The notes beneath the pieces are model-generated. The model was not told the origin of the DNA, made no database searches, and worked only from the letters and a program-made list of their open reading frames with translations. A program made the translations under genes and the position numbers. From the NCBI GenBank assembly GCA_903895845.1, contig CAITVK010000056.1, positions 1-51,030 on the forward strand: a DNA stretch of 51,030 nucleotides. The letters are read 5' to 3'. The DNA is from an uncultured Chitinophagaceae bacterium. Lineage in GTDB: Bacteria > Bacteroidota > Bacteroidia > Chitinophagales > Chitinophagaceae. This document shows positions 33,369 to 42,813 of the stretch, one piece after another. Every line of letters begins with the position of its first letter. Within the stretch, counting starts at the first letter, position 1.

Positions 33369-36300
33369 TTAGGGTTGAACTGATAGATTTGTTTGATGAA
33401 CCACTTGCTTGCTGTTTGCTTCACTTATTGTGACACTGTACACACCCGCAGCCAATGAATTGTCGATGTTGATAGCATGTGTGGCACTACCACCTGTATG
33501 GCTGATAGTTTGTCCACTCACTCTTTGGCCCAACGCATTGTAGATGCTCACTGTGTATTTACCTGCTACCACATTAGCCAATTCCACGTTCAAGGTCTTG
33601 CCCTTCAATGGATTAGGATACAAGTTATACGTTGTAAGTTGTACGTTGTACGTGAGTTTAGCAACGTTGCTGTAAGAGATGCTACCTCCTGTGCTTATTG
33701 CCTTGATGCGGTAGTAAGTAGTTGAGGTTACACTGTTGTCAGTTGAAGCGTAAGACGCCGTTGCAGTGTTCTTAGCTGTTACTTTTTCAATAGCTGTGAA
33801 GTTCTTCGCATCAGCAGATTTCTCAACCTCATAAGCTACTACATTCTTCTCGCCCACTGTGTTCCAGTTGATGGTCGCTATCTTGTTGCTCAAGGCCGCA
33901 CTGGCAACAATGCTGTTAACTGGCAATGCACTTGGTGCAAACAGGATGGTGAACCTGTTGCTGAAACTTGCGGCATTGCTGGCATCAACCGTGAAGCTGA
34001 TGGTCGTGTTGCCTGTCCCCAATGCCTTGGTCGTATTCTTGAAAGCATCATACAACATTGGTTCAAAACCTTCATTGATGTAATTAGTTGCATCAATGCT
34101 CAGTTGATAAGCTGTAGCTGTTGGCTTAGTGATAGCTAACGGAATAGCATCACTTGCTGTAGCAGGCAATCTTCCATCAATGCTCAAGTTCTTGCCCTTA
34201 TCGCTGATTGCTAGGTTATCTGTTGCATTGCTAAACTTCAACGCATCTTGAGGGCCGTATGTCTTGTTACCAAAGTCTCCTCTGAAAGCTACTGCAGCTC
34301 CATCAACCTTATCAAAAGTTTTTGTAGTTGCTGATTGCTTCATCAGGCTGACATAGATTTTACTCAATTGAGTAGCTCCAAAGACAGCAATCTTAGTAGA
34401 ATTTGTTGCCTTAGCAGTTTCCAAGAACACCACCTGAGGAGTAGCACTAGCAGACTGTACAAATACAGCCTGACCAGGTTGAATGTATTGGTAACCGGCA
34501 GCACCACTTGAAGGCAGACTTGTAGCAAAATTTGTATAAACACTACTTCCGGTAAGTGCGTTGTATGCACGATAAAAACCAGTGGCACCCAAGGTTGGAT
34601 CTAAGAACCAGTAGCTACCATTGATACCACCGGCAGCAGCTGCATTAGATGCACCATATACAGTTGTAGTAGCACTTTGAGAGCCAGAACCTGTACCCCA
34701 TAATACAGGAGCTACATAAGGATTAGCTACTAAGCTAAACCCACCAGGTGTTGCACTTAAAGTGCTTGTAGAGGTCACAGTAGTGCCATTTGATGTGCCA
34801 GAAACACCAGTAGTACTATTATAGGTAACAGTTCCATAAACAAGCTGACCAGTTGCTCGAAGAGTTGTTGCATTCAGCATTGCCAGACCAGATTGTGTAT
34901 TAACAATTGGAGTTGTTGCCAAGTTAAAACTTCTGTCACCTCTCACTAAAATCCTATACCCTTGGAAACAATCAAGATTAGTTCCTTTAGTACTTGTAAT
35001 TGCTGGCCATGTACCTCCTCCATAAGTATAGGCTGAACTAATACCGTTAATGCTGTAATCTAACCCTGTAGAACTATTGGCTGTTTTTTGACCAGAAGCA
35101 TAGTCTGTAAGGGTAGCATCAGTTGAAGTTGGCCCGGTAATAAATATTCCATATCCATTATTCAAAAGGCTTCCATTTTCCTGCCAATTATAGTACATTG
35201 TTTTTGTACTTGAACCGGATGCGTTATAAACTTCAGGCGCTATATCACGGTATGCTCGGAAGCCTTTAGGAATATATCTTTCAACTTGAACTGTTCCAGT
35301 TATGGCACCAGTCACTGCATCTACTATTGCGGTATTGGCTATGGAAGTAGATTTTAGGATTATACCTTTTGTTCCAGTATTAAGTGTCCCACTCACTACA
35401 CTAAGTAAGCTAGTAATTGATTGAGAGCCACTTGTAATACTCGCTCCAGCACTATTGTTTAAGCTCAACGCTCCCAATGTTCCTGTACCAGTTATTGTTT
35501 GCGCACTTGAACCATTCAAATTAATAGTTCCATTAATAGTTCCGTTATTTGTGAAAGCACCAGTTAATGCAAGCGTTCCATTACCGATGGTAATAGTACC
35601 AGTCGAATTATTAACCAAAGATGCAAGTGCCGTTATAGCTGAAGGGAGTGTAATTGCACTCGTGCCTGTGTAGGTGATAGAGGCTGTAGAACTTGCAGTC
35701 ATTCCTCCTCCGCTAGTAGTCAGTCCACCAATTGATAAGCTATTTGAACCAACACTTAGGTTTCCAGCAACTAATGATAATGTCCCTAAGGTTGAAAAGT
35801 TAGAACCCAAAGTGATACCAGAAGTATTATTTATTTCTATCGCCTGCAGTGCTACTGTTGTGAGCGTTCCGGCATTCGTAAATGTCTTGGCAGAAGAGCC
35901 ATTCAGACTTAAAGTTGCTGCTGAAGCTGGGTTGAACTTTAATGTAGCACCCGATGCAATGTTTATATTTCCTGAGATGGAGTTTGCACTACCAGTCTCA
36001 ATAATAGTAAAAGTACCTGTATTGACATTCAGATCACCGTTAATTGTGAAACCTGCAGATCCAACAACAGGAGATGCTGATGCCCCAATTGTCAAATTAC
36101 CGAAAGTATTTCCATCTATTGCTAGTGCTGTAGAGCTAGCAGAACAGTTGTATATGTAAGTGCTTCCTGTCTGAAGCGTAACAACTTTATTGCCCCCGAA
36201 AATATCTCCCGCCTTGGTATTAGTTAAAGTTGATCCACTAGCAAATATTACAGAACCCGCAGTTCCTGTACCAAAAGGAGCGGTTGAGGAGCTACTGTTA

Positions 36301-39300
36301 TTAAACGTACAAGTTGAACCATTATTGAATGTAACAGCACCAGCATCTGCCGCAACTATAGTTGTAGTACTTGATCCAGTCCCTAATGTTAAAGTTCCGG
36401 ATATACTACCAGTCGTACCAGTAAGAAGTGAAAGTGTTGTTGTAGAACCAGTTGTTGACAAGCTACAACCACTAGGGACAGAGAAATCAGTTCCCACGCC
36501 TCCATTAATCGTAATTGTTCTAGATCCAGTAGCATTTGCTATTACTGTAGCGCCATTTTGTAGCTTAATTTGTCCGTAGTATGTTGTTGAAGAAGATGGC
36601 CAGTTAAAGTTAACTGTGCCTGTTGCTCCTCCTCCCAGATTTGTTCCATCAAATATTATTACGTCTGTGTTTCCAGCAGTATTCATACCCGTGTAAGCAG
36701 TTGCGTTCCCTGTTCCTCCAACGGAAGTTGCAAGTGTACCTACAGCCCCAAATGTTGTTCCAGCGGTAGTTCCACCAACCCAATAATAAACGGTAGGGCC
36801 AGGCACTGTGAAAGTGCTAGAAGTTATACCAGTAAGCGAGCCAGAAGTAAATGATATGGTAGATCCTGAAACGGCTGCTGCTGCTGCCCCAGTTAGGTTG
36901 GTAAATGTAGCAGTACCGCTCACAGCTGTAGTAGTCAAAGTACCACCGATTGTCCAACTACCTGCACCAACTGCTGCAGTAACAGTAGCCGTACTAGTTG
37001 TTGAATTACCATACTGATCTTGTATATATACTGCAGGCTGAGTAGCAAACACCGACCCCGTTGTAGCAGGAGCTGTAGGCTGTGTTTTCATAGCAAGCTT
37101 GGCAGCTACACCTACTCCAATTGTCTGACTTATTGTAGCATCATTATATCCAGTGGCAGAAACAGTGACTGTTTGTGTACCAGCGATTCTCAACCCACTT
37201 CCAGAACTTCCACCAGGTTTCAAGGTCAATGTACCTGCGGACAAAGTATAATCTGTACCTGCAGACAGAACATTAGAGCCATATTTAACTGTTGTAACAG
37301 CGGAACGCCATGCAGAATTATCTGTAAACGTTACATTTAGGTTTGCATCTACTGTTGCACCTACAGCTGCTGTCAAAGCAGGAGGGTTACTCAATGCAAA
37401 TGCATTAGCAATCACAAAATCACCTAAAGTATTAAAGTTAGTAGCTGAAGTAATTGTACCAGAACCACTAGCACTACCCGTTCCACCCAAGTTGTTCCAT
37501 CCGCTCAATCCTGCAATCCTGATGTTCGCAGCAGTCGTTACATCAACCCCACCTGTTCCTCCTGCATCGTTCGCATCATAAACTAAAGTTATAGAAGCAG
37601 TAGAAATATTACTTGCACTTGAAGAAAGTGTATAATACCTTGTTTGAGAAACTACTGAAAGTGTACCAGGTATAGTATGAGTTGGTGTTGTACCACCGGC
37701 AAATACTTCTGCTTTGTAAGTTGTGGATGTTGCAGCAGTCTGAGCAACTGTTAAGGTAACCGGACTATACTCACCGCTCTTACCAATTGGGAATGTTACA
37801 GGCGTAGAGGCAGTTCCTGAAATCGTATTCTGCATCGGACCACTAACATAGCTTGAACTTGAACCGCCGCTAACTGTAGCAGTTGTTGCAAGTGTTAGTA
37901 TGTTTGAAGAAGTAGTTGTAAGTGTACCTGAAGTTAAGGTAAGTGCACCTGCAACAGAGACAGATCCACCCAAGGTAACCCCATTTGCATTGTTAATTTT
38001 TAATCCGCCGAAAGTATTAGCACCCACCCCTTGTGCTGACGTACCGTCAAACTCAACTGTAAGGTTAGTCAATGTTTTAGGAATAGTGTACTGAGCAGCA
38101 AAGTCACCTGAACCTGTTGCTCTAGTAACATCTATCGTTCCTGTGCCAGTTAAAGAACCTGCCCCACTAATTACATTAGCGGCTGCAGGAATAAACAACC
38201 CTGTTACACTCATCGTTCCACCCACTGAAATACTACTACTAGAGGTAACACCACTGGTATTTGCTATAGTTAGATTGTTTAATGAAGAAACATTCGAAGG
38301 AATAACTACACCTGTTGAAGTTCCACCAAAAGATAAGCTAGAGGAAGAAGTAGTAATCAAATTAGTATTTGCACCAGCGCCTGTAATGGAAGCTCCATTT
38401 AATGAAAGCGTATGCGCACCTACAACAAACTGACCACTTGTTAAAGTAAGAGTACCTCCTACAGTCAGATCATTGCTGATAGTTACTAAATTATTAGGAG
38501 ATGTTCCAGTGTTAGCAACAGTATAACCGATTGTTCCGGTTATAGTTCCACTATTTGTAAATGTTTGATTACTTGAACCTTGGAAAACGACAGTAGCTGT
38601 TCCTTTATCTTGATATAAAGTTGCAGTTGCAGCACTTCCTGTTCCTGGGTTTGTCCCAGAAGTAATAACAATATTTCCGCCAACATTTAAGGTTGTAGAA
38701 GGTGTACCACTACCCCCTACCCTGTTTGTAGCTAAATCAAGTTGAGGACTTGTAAAGTTTGTTGAGCCAACATTCTGTGTTGCATCAATGTTCAAATTAC
38801 CCAACACGGTGATAGTAGCAGTGGTGAAGTTATTCCAAGCCCATTCACCTGCATATACATTCAGGTCTCCATTAATTGTAACAGCAGTTCCATTGGTTGA
38901 GGAGATCATTTGAACGCCAGTTGAAGTTGCCCTTTCCAAGGTAACACTACCACCAAATGTAATAGAGCTAGCCCAGTTTTTCCAAAGCTTAAATCCAGTT
39001 GCAGAAGGAATATCTACTACTAAGTTGCCATAGTTGCCACTTGTAGGCGCATTTACTGTAGCTAAGTTAGCCGCAGAAGTAATACCATTAATCTTTATAG
39101 TGGATGATGCATTCCAAGTTGCGGCAGGTATAACACCACCATTAGCCGAAAGTATATAATTACTACTAGCCCCAAATGCTAAAGTACCAGTTGTGGTAAT
39201 AGCTGTGGTGACTGTATTGTTTATGGTACCTGTTACACTCAATGAAGATCCACTTGCAATAGTTAATGATCCTCCTGTATTAATATCAAGCTCACCTTCA

Positions 39301-41672
39301 ATAGTGGCTGCAACATTATTTGTTGTTATTGTACCGATGGTAACGCCAGAAGAAACCCCTACAACGTTCCCAACACGAATATCTATACCTTTTGCAGCGG
39401 CTGTAGGAGCAGCAGAAGCTGTGTACCAAGTACTATTGTCTGGGCTACTTTGCCACGTGCTAGCAGTTGCCCAATCGGCGCTTGCATTAGACCTGAAATA
39501 ATCAGTAGAACTTGTTGCATAAGCAGGAATCACGAATGAAGCAGAGGCTACGGTAGATAAAGATCCTGATGTAAATGTGATGGTGGCACCACTATATAAA
39601 ACCCCACCAGTAGAACCGGCAGTAAGATTAGTAAAAGTTGCTGTACCTGCTACGGCTGCTTTACCGCTTGCTTCCGAGCCACCAATTAACCAAGTTTGAC
39701 CACCAGTAACTGTAGGGGTTACTGTTGCAGTGCTTGTAGTTACATTACCATATTGGTCTTCAATGTAAACAGCAGGTTCTGTTGCAAATACTACACCGTT
39801 GGAGGCGGGTGCAACTAATGCTGTTTTGATGGCTAGTTGAGTAGCTGTACCAGCTATTGTTGTTTTAACTACAGAAGCATCATTATAACCAGTGGCTTTG
39901 ATAATAATAGTATGACTTCCAGGGGTATGCAATGCTGTAATAGCCGATGTATGAACTGAAACCGACCCAGCCGCAGGTGTAGTATAATAGGTGCTGCCAG
40001 AAAGAGTGCTTCCACCATCTACAGTAATGCCAGTTACAGCAGCATTCCATGTATTATCATTTGTATAGGTAATTACAAAATCATTATCCACAGTTTGATT
40101 AGCGGCAGCTGCCAGTGTTGGTGGCGTAGATAATCCTGCGGCAGCAATAGTTAAAGCTGCATTACCAGAAGTTACGCTACCACATGGGGAAGCCCCTGAA
40201 ACAACACATTGATAATAATCATTAACACCTACAGTAGACGACCCACTTGCGGTAATACTCAAAGTAGCACTTGTTCCAGAACCACCGTATGTTACACCTG
40301 TTGGTGTACCATCAACAACATTTGTATAAGTACCACCAGCAGATGTAGCGTGCTGCCACTGATAGGTAGGAGATGTACCTGTAACGCTTGAAACAGACAT
40401 GGTAGCTGCCGAACCACTTTGCGTTACAGAAGTGGCTGATGGGCCAGTACCAATAACTATAGGTTGAGCAATAGTAAGCTGTGTTGCAGCAGATGTACCT
40501 GAGCTAGCGTTGCAAGCAACAGAAGCAATACATTTATAATAATAACCAGACCCTGCGGTAGCGGTGTTACCAGCCGTAATGCTTAGTGTAGCACTTGTAC
40601 CAGAGCCCCCATAAGTAACACCTGTTGGCGTACCGTCGGCTACGTTGGTATAGCTACCACCAGAAATAGTTGAAAACTGCCACTGATAAGTTGGTGAACT
40701 ACCTGTTGTAGCACCAGACATGGTAACAGCACTACCACCCATACACGCTGTTACGGCAGATGGGCTTGGCGTACCTGCTGTAGTACAAGCAGGACTCGTT
40801 ATAACAATATCATCTATGTAAGCTCCAACTTGTGGAAAAATTCCAAGTTGGCATGGCTGTGTGACATTTATTGTCCATGAGGATGAACGAGCATAGGAAG
40901 TAGAAGATGTACCTGATGTAGATGCTGTACCAGAAGTATAAGTGTAAGTAAAAGCTGAGGAAGGCAGGAAGGAGGCCGAAGTATATCTAAAATTCACTGA
41001 AGATGCTGCTGCTGCCGACAACACCGTCGCAGTGGTATTAGTATTAACACCTAAAATGAGCAATGGTGTGGTAGAGGGAGCACCAGCTCCCCAAATTGTT
41101 ACCGTAGCAATACCCGTAGTAATTACAGGTGTAATAATGTAGGAACTAGTACCTGAAGTTTTCCAAGAGTGTGATGCAGAAGAAACTTTGCCCAATTTGG
41201 CATCTGAGGATAAGGAACCCTGAGAATACCACCAAGAACCGGCGTTGTTTATCGTGTTAACAGATGTTGCCGTTCCAGTACCAGCCGTAGTGGACACAAA
41301 AACATAATTTGTTACAGTACTACTTACCGTATTGGTTGGCATAACAACAGTTCCCCCAGAAGTAGTCCCTGTCGCAGCACTGCTTGATGTCCACGCGGCT
41401 TCTTCAAACGTTTCATTAATCACCTGTGCCTTAACACTGTTAGTCATCAATAAAGAAATTGATAACAACACAAAAGCAATTGCTTTTGGTAGGAAGTTGA
41501 ATGAACCTTTAACATTTAAGGGTTTAGCATGTAACTTGATTACATCCAAAAAAGATGTAGCCATGCCATTTGTTGTTTTTTTCATATACATGTAATTGTT
41601 GTGCTGATTTGCTGAGGTTGTGTGTGCCACTTTGAACAGGGACGACTTAATGACAAGTAAACATTTTTTCAT
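33369..41672 (-). CDS. Giant T9SS-secreted surface protein with Ig-like and HID-like repeats
   Basis: A 2767-residue protein, about 16% of the window. The N-terminus contains a signal peptide whose hydrophobic core is at about 65-78 and cleavage near KA-Q (82). An internal ATG at 41585 is an alternative start that shortens the long N-region. Two adjacent Ig-like repeats (about 293-400 and 401-505, with YQWQ..T..GTYTNV.DGTPTGVTYGGSGTSATLSI) are followed by DUF1533/Shr-HID-like domains near 515-600 and 1424-1517. The long middle is Ser/Thr/Gly/Ala-rich, made of beta-helix-type repeats (GNLTLTSGTL-like). The end (about 2683-2767, NLYPNPLKGKTLNVEL ... AGVYSVTI) is a type A T9SS sorting domain. 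It is probably a large adhesin. Composition gives long open frames on the opposite strand, which I do not count as genes. Confidence 0.93.
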   Translation of the reverse strand: MKKCLLVIKSSLFKVAHTTSANQHNNYMYMKKTTNGMATSFLDVIKLHAKPLNVKGSFNFLPKAIAFVLLSISLLMTNSVKAQVINETFEEAAWTSSSAATGTTSGGTVVMPTNTVSSTVTNYVFVSTTAGTGTATSVNTINNAGSWWYSQGSLSSDAKLGKVSSASHSWKTSGTSSYIITPVITTGIATVTIWGAGAPSTTPLLILGVNTNTTATVLSAAAASSVNFRYTSASFLPSSAFTYTYTSGTASTSGTSSTSYARSSSWTINVTQPCQLGIFPQVGAYIDDIVITSPACTTAGTPSPSAVTACMGGSAVTMSGATTGSSPTYQWQFSTISGGSYTNVADGTPTGVTYGGSGTSATLSITAGNTATAGSGYYYKCIASVACNASSGTSAATQLTIAQPIVIGTGPSATSVTQSGSAATMSVSSVTGTSPTYQWQHATSAGGTYTNVVDGTPTGVTYGGSGTSATLSITASGSSTVGVNDYYQCVVSGASPCGSVTSGNAALTIAAAGLSTPPTLAAAANQTVDNDFVITYTNDNTWNAAVTGITVDGGSTLSGSTYYTTPAAGSVSVHTSAITALHTPGSHTIIIKATGYNDASVVKTTIAGTATQLAIKTALVAPASNGVVFATEPAVYIEDQYGNVTTSTATVTPTVTGGQTWLIGGSEASGKAAVAGTATFTNLTAGSTGGVLYSGATITFTSGSLSTVASASFVIPAYATSSTDYFRSNASADWATASTWQSSPDNSTWYTASAAPTAAAKGIDIRVGNVVGVSSGVTIGTITTNNVAATIEGELDINTGGSLTIASGSSLSVTGTINNTVTTAITTTGTLAFGASSNYILSANGGVIPAATWNASSTIKINGITSAANLATVNAPTSGNYGNLVVDIPSATGFKLWKNWASSITFGGSVTLERATSTGVQMISSTNGTAVTINGDLNVYAGEWAWNNFTTATITVLGNLNIDATQNVGSTNFTSPQLDLATNRVGGSGTPSTTLNVGGNIVITSGTNPGTGSAATATLYQDKGTATVVFQGSSNQTFTNSGTITGTIGYTVANTGTSPNNLVTISNDLTVGGTLTLTSGQFVVGAHTLSLNGASITGAGANTNLITTSSSSLSFGGTSTGVVIPSNVSSLNNLTIANTSGVTSSSSISVGGTMSVTGLFIPAAANVISGAGSLTGTGTIDVTRATGSGDFAAQYTIPKTLTNLTVEFDGTSAQGVGANTFGGLKINNANGVTLGGSVSVAGALTLTSGTLTTTSSNILTLATTATVSGGSSSSYVSGPMQNTISGTASTPVTFPIGKSGEYSPVTLTVAQTAATSTTYKAEVFAGGTTPTHTIPGTLSVVSQTRYYTLSSSASNISTASITLVYDANDAGGTGGVDVTTAANIRIAGLSGWNNLGGTGSASGSGTITSATNFNTLGDFVIANAFALSNPPALTAAVGATVDANLNVTFTDNSAWRSAVTTVKYGSNVLSAGTDYTLSAGTLTLKPGGSSGSGLRIAGTQTVTVSATGYNDATISQTIGVGVAAKLAMKTQPTAPATTGSVFATQPAVYIQDQYGNSTTSTATVTAAVGAGSWTIGGTLTTTAVSGTATFTNLTGAAAAAVSGSTISFTSGSLTGITSSTFTVPGPTVYYWVGGTTAGTTFGAVGTLATSVGGTGNATAYTGMNTAGNTDVIIFDGTNLGGGATGTVNFNWPSSSTTYYGQIKLQNGATVIANATGSRTITINGGVGTDFSVPSGCSLSTTGSTTTLSLLTGTTGSISGTLTLGTGSSTTTIVAADAGAVTFNNGSTCTFNNSSSSTAPFGTGTAGSVIFASGSTLTNTKAGDIFGGNKVVTLQTGSTYIYNCSASSTALAIDGNTFGNLTIGASASPVVGSAGFTINGDLNVNTGTFTIIETGSANSISGNINIASGATLKFNPASAATLSLNGSSAKTFTNAGTLTTVALQAIEINNTSGITLGSNFSTLGTLSLVAGNLSVGSNSLSIGGLTTSGGGMTASSTASITYTGTSAITLPSAITALASLVNNSTGTITIGNGTLALTGAFTNNGTINGTINLNGSSAQTITGTGTLGALSLNNSAGASITSGSQSITSLLSVVSGTLNTGTKGIILKSTSIANTAIVDAVTGAITGTVQVERYIPKGFRAYRDIAPEVYNASGSSTKTMYYNWQENGSLLNNGYGIFITGPTSTDATLTDYASGQKTANSSTGLDYSINGISSAYTYGGGTWPAITSTKGTNLDCFQGYRILVRGDRSFNLATTPIVNTQSGLAMLNATTLRATGQLVYGTVTYNSTTGVSGTSNGTTVTSTSTLSATPGGFSLVANPYVAPVLWGTGSGSQSATTTVYGASNAAAAGGINGSYWFLDPTLGATGFYRAYNALTGSSVYTNFATSLPSSGAAGYQYIQPGQAVFVQSASATPQVVFLETAKATNSTKIAVFGATQLSKIYVSLMKQSATTKTFDKVDGAAVAFRGDFGNKTYGPQDALKFSNATDNLAISDKGKNLSIDGRLPATASDAIPLAITKPTATAYQLSIDATNYINEGFEPMLYDAFKNTTKALGTGNTTISFTVDASNAASFSNRFTILFAPSALPVNSIVASAALSNKIATINWNTVGEKNVVAYEVEKSADAKNFTAIEKVTAKNTATASYASTDNSVTSTTYYRIKAISTGGSISYSNVAKLTYNVQLTTYNLYPNPLKGKTLNVELANVVAGKYTVSIYNALGQRVSGQTISHTGGSATHAINIDNSLAAGVYSVTISEANSKQVVHQTNLSVQP

Positions 41673-42204
41673 GGTGCAATCATTTTTCTTTCATTAGAAT
41701 CCGAATCATGTCATTTTTACACAATCCCAAAAGATTCTAAATATTTGAGCGGTGAAATTAAAATTCTAAAATTGTTGCACCATCCTGTACTGTCCTGCAA
41801 CCGTTGCCAAACCATCTTTAAGCAACTCTTTTTTTCGGCTATTATCATTGATTTTCAAATCGTTTGGTTTAAAAAAATCATTTCATCAAATACCCTTTTA
41901 GAGAGGGAAACAGACGCAAAATCCAGTAATCCCCCTTTCACCAACCTGTACTATTTAGTGGATGTACCTATCCTTTATTAATTTCTAAATGATTCATTAT
42001 TAACCAAAATTTTACAGGTTTCCTATGCGCTAACGGGGTATTCTGTCAGTCGAAGCATCTATATCAAAAAAATCATACCCCTGAAAAATGGATAATCGGG
42101 ACTAGTTTTTATTGACAAACACCGCAGGTCTTCTATTTGCACTCAACAAAAAGCAAGAGTCAGCCAAAAACGCTCACAGTGGGTCTCTCTTTTTTGTGTG
42201 CAAG
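41673..42204. other. Intergenic stretch upstream of the giant gene
   Basis: This is the promoter side of the giant minus-strand gene, before array 3 begins. A 78-codon open frame at 41745-41981 (plus strand) has no signal or recognisable domain, so I do not call it. No RNA gene or clear promoter motif is seen for the minus strand. Confidence 0.45.
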
Positions 42205-42212
42205 CACAAACA

Positions 42213-42480
42213 AGCTTACTTATGCCTATCTTATTTTTTCGAATGCCATCAAAAACGTTATTTATGCCTATCTTAATTTTATGATAGGCGGAAACAGGCT
42301 TACTTATGCCTATCTTATTTTTCGGAATACCATCCACAACGTTATTTATGCCTATCTTAATTTTATGATAGGCGGAAACAGGCTTACTTGTGCCTATCTT
42401 ATTTTTCGGAATGCCATCCACAACGTTATTTATGCCTATCTAAATTTTATCATAGGCACAAACAAGAATTTTTATGCTTA
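42213..42480. repeat. Array 3: three 84-bp units (4 x 21 bp) plus a partial unit
   Basis: Units start at 42213, 42297, 42381 and (partial) 42465. GCCTATC recurs every 42 bases (42224, 42266, 42308 and so on), so each unit is two 42-bp halves, or four 21-bp modules. Within each unit, GCCTATC pairs with GATAGGC 17 bases later (for example 42266-42272 with 42283-42289), making a 7-bp stem with a 10-base loop. Because 84 is a multiple of 3, long open frames appear on both strands (plus 42137-42619, minus 42143-42421) that simply translate the repeat. I treat the array as non-coding. Confidence 0.9.
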
Positions 42481-42778
42481 CTTCAATATTGGTGCAGAGG
42501 TTCTACAACTGCTTTGTGCAATAACACAAATACTTTACCCTGCAACGCACGTTATTTATGAAGGCTCTAAACTAAGGACTATCGAACTTCTAAAAATTTA
42601 CAGGTACCGAATGGACTGACTAGGGTGAATGAATGAATTTTTGGTAGTTGTTGGAAACAGAAGGTCCACCCCTACAACAATTGCCAGATGCTGCTTGATA
42701 CCCTCGGGGTAAAATGAACCTAATGTTGGGGGTTCTTCAATAAAAACAGGAATAAAAATAGCAATTATCCAAATCTAC

Positions 42779-42787
42779 TACATTTGC
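42779..42787 (+). promoter_or_regulatory. -7 element upstream of the TMTC-like operon
   Basis: TACATTTGC matches the Bacteroidetes -7 consensus exactly. Transcription would start about seven bases later, so the in-frame ATG at 42784 cannot be the start codon. The ATG at 42814 becomes the likely one. A clear -33 element is not seen. Confidence 0.7.
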
Positions 42788-42813
42788 GGCTCACGCTGAA
42801 AGAATGCTGGTTA

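Noticed and set aside
33477-41595. Many long plus-strand ORFs opposite the giant gene (for example 35674-36159, 38143-38433)
   Set aside because: They are antisense shadows of a Ser/Thr/Gly/Ala-rich coding sequence whose composition removes stops on the other strand. They have no signals of their own.
41745-41981. 78-codon ORF upstream of the giant gene
   Set aside because: No signal, motif or family resemblance. It overlaps the promoter side of the minus-strand gene.
42137-42619. 160-codon plus-strand ORF, and 92-codon minus-strand ORF at 42143-42421
   Set aside because: Both simply translate the 84-bp repeat (28 codons). Open frames on both strands over the same DNA are expected from a repeat length divisible by 3.
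42784-42813. Longer N-terminus for the first TMTC-like protein
   Set aside because: The ATG at 42784 lies inside the TACATTTGC promoter element, so it would not be transcribed.
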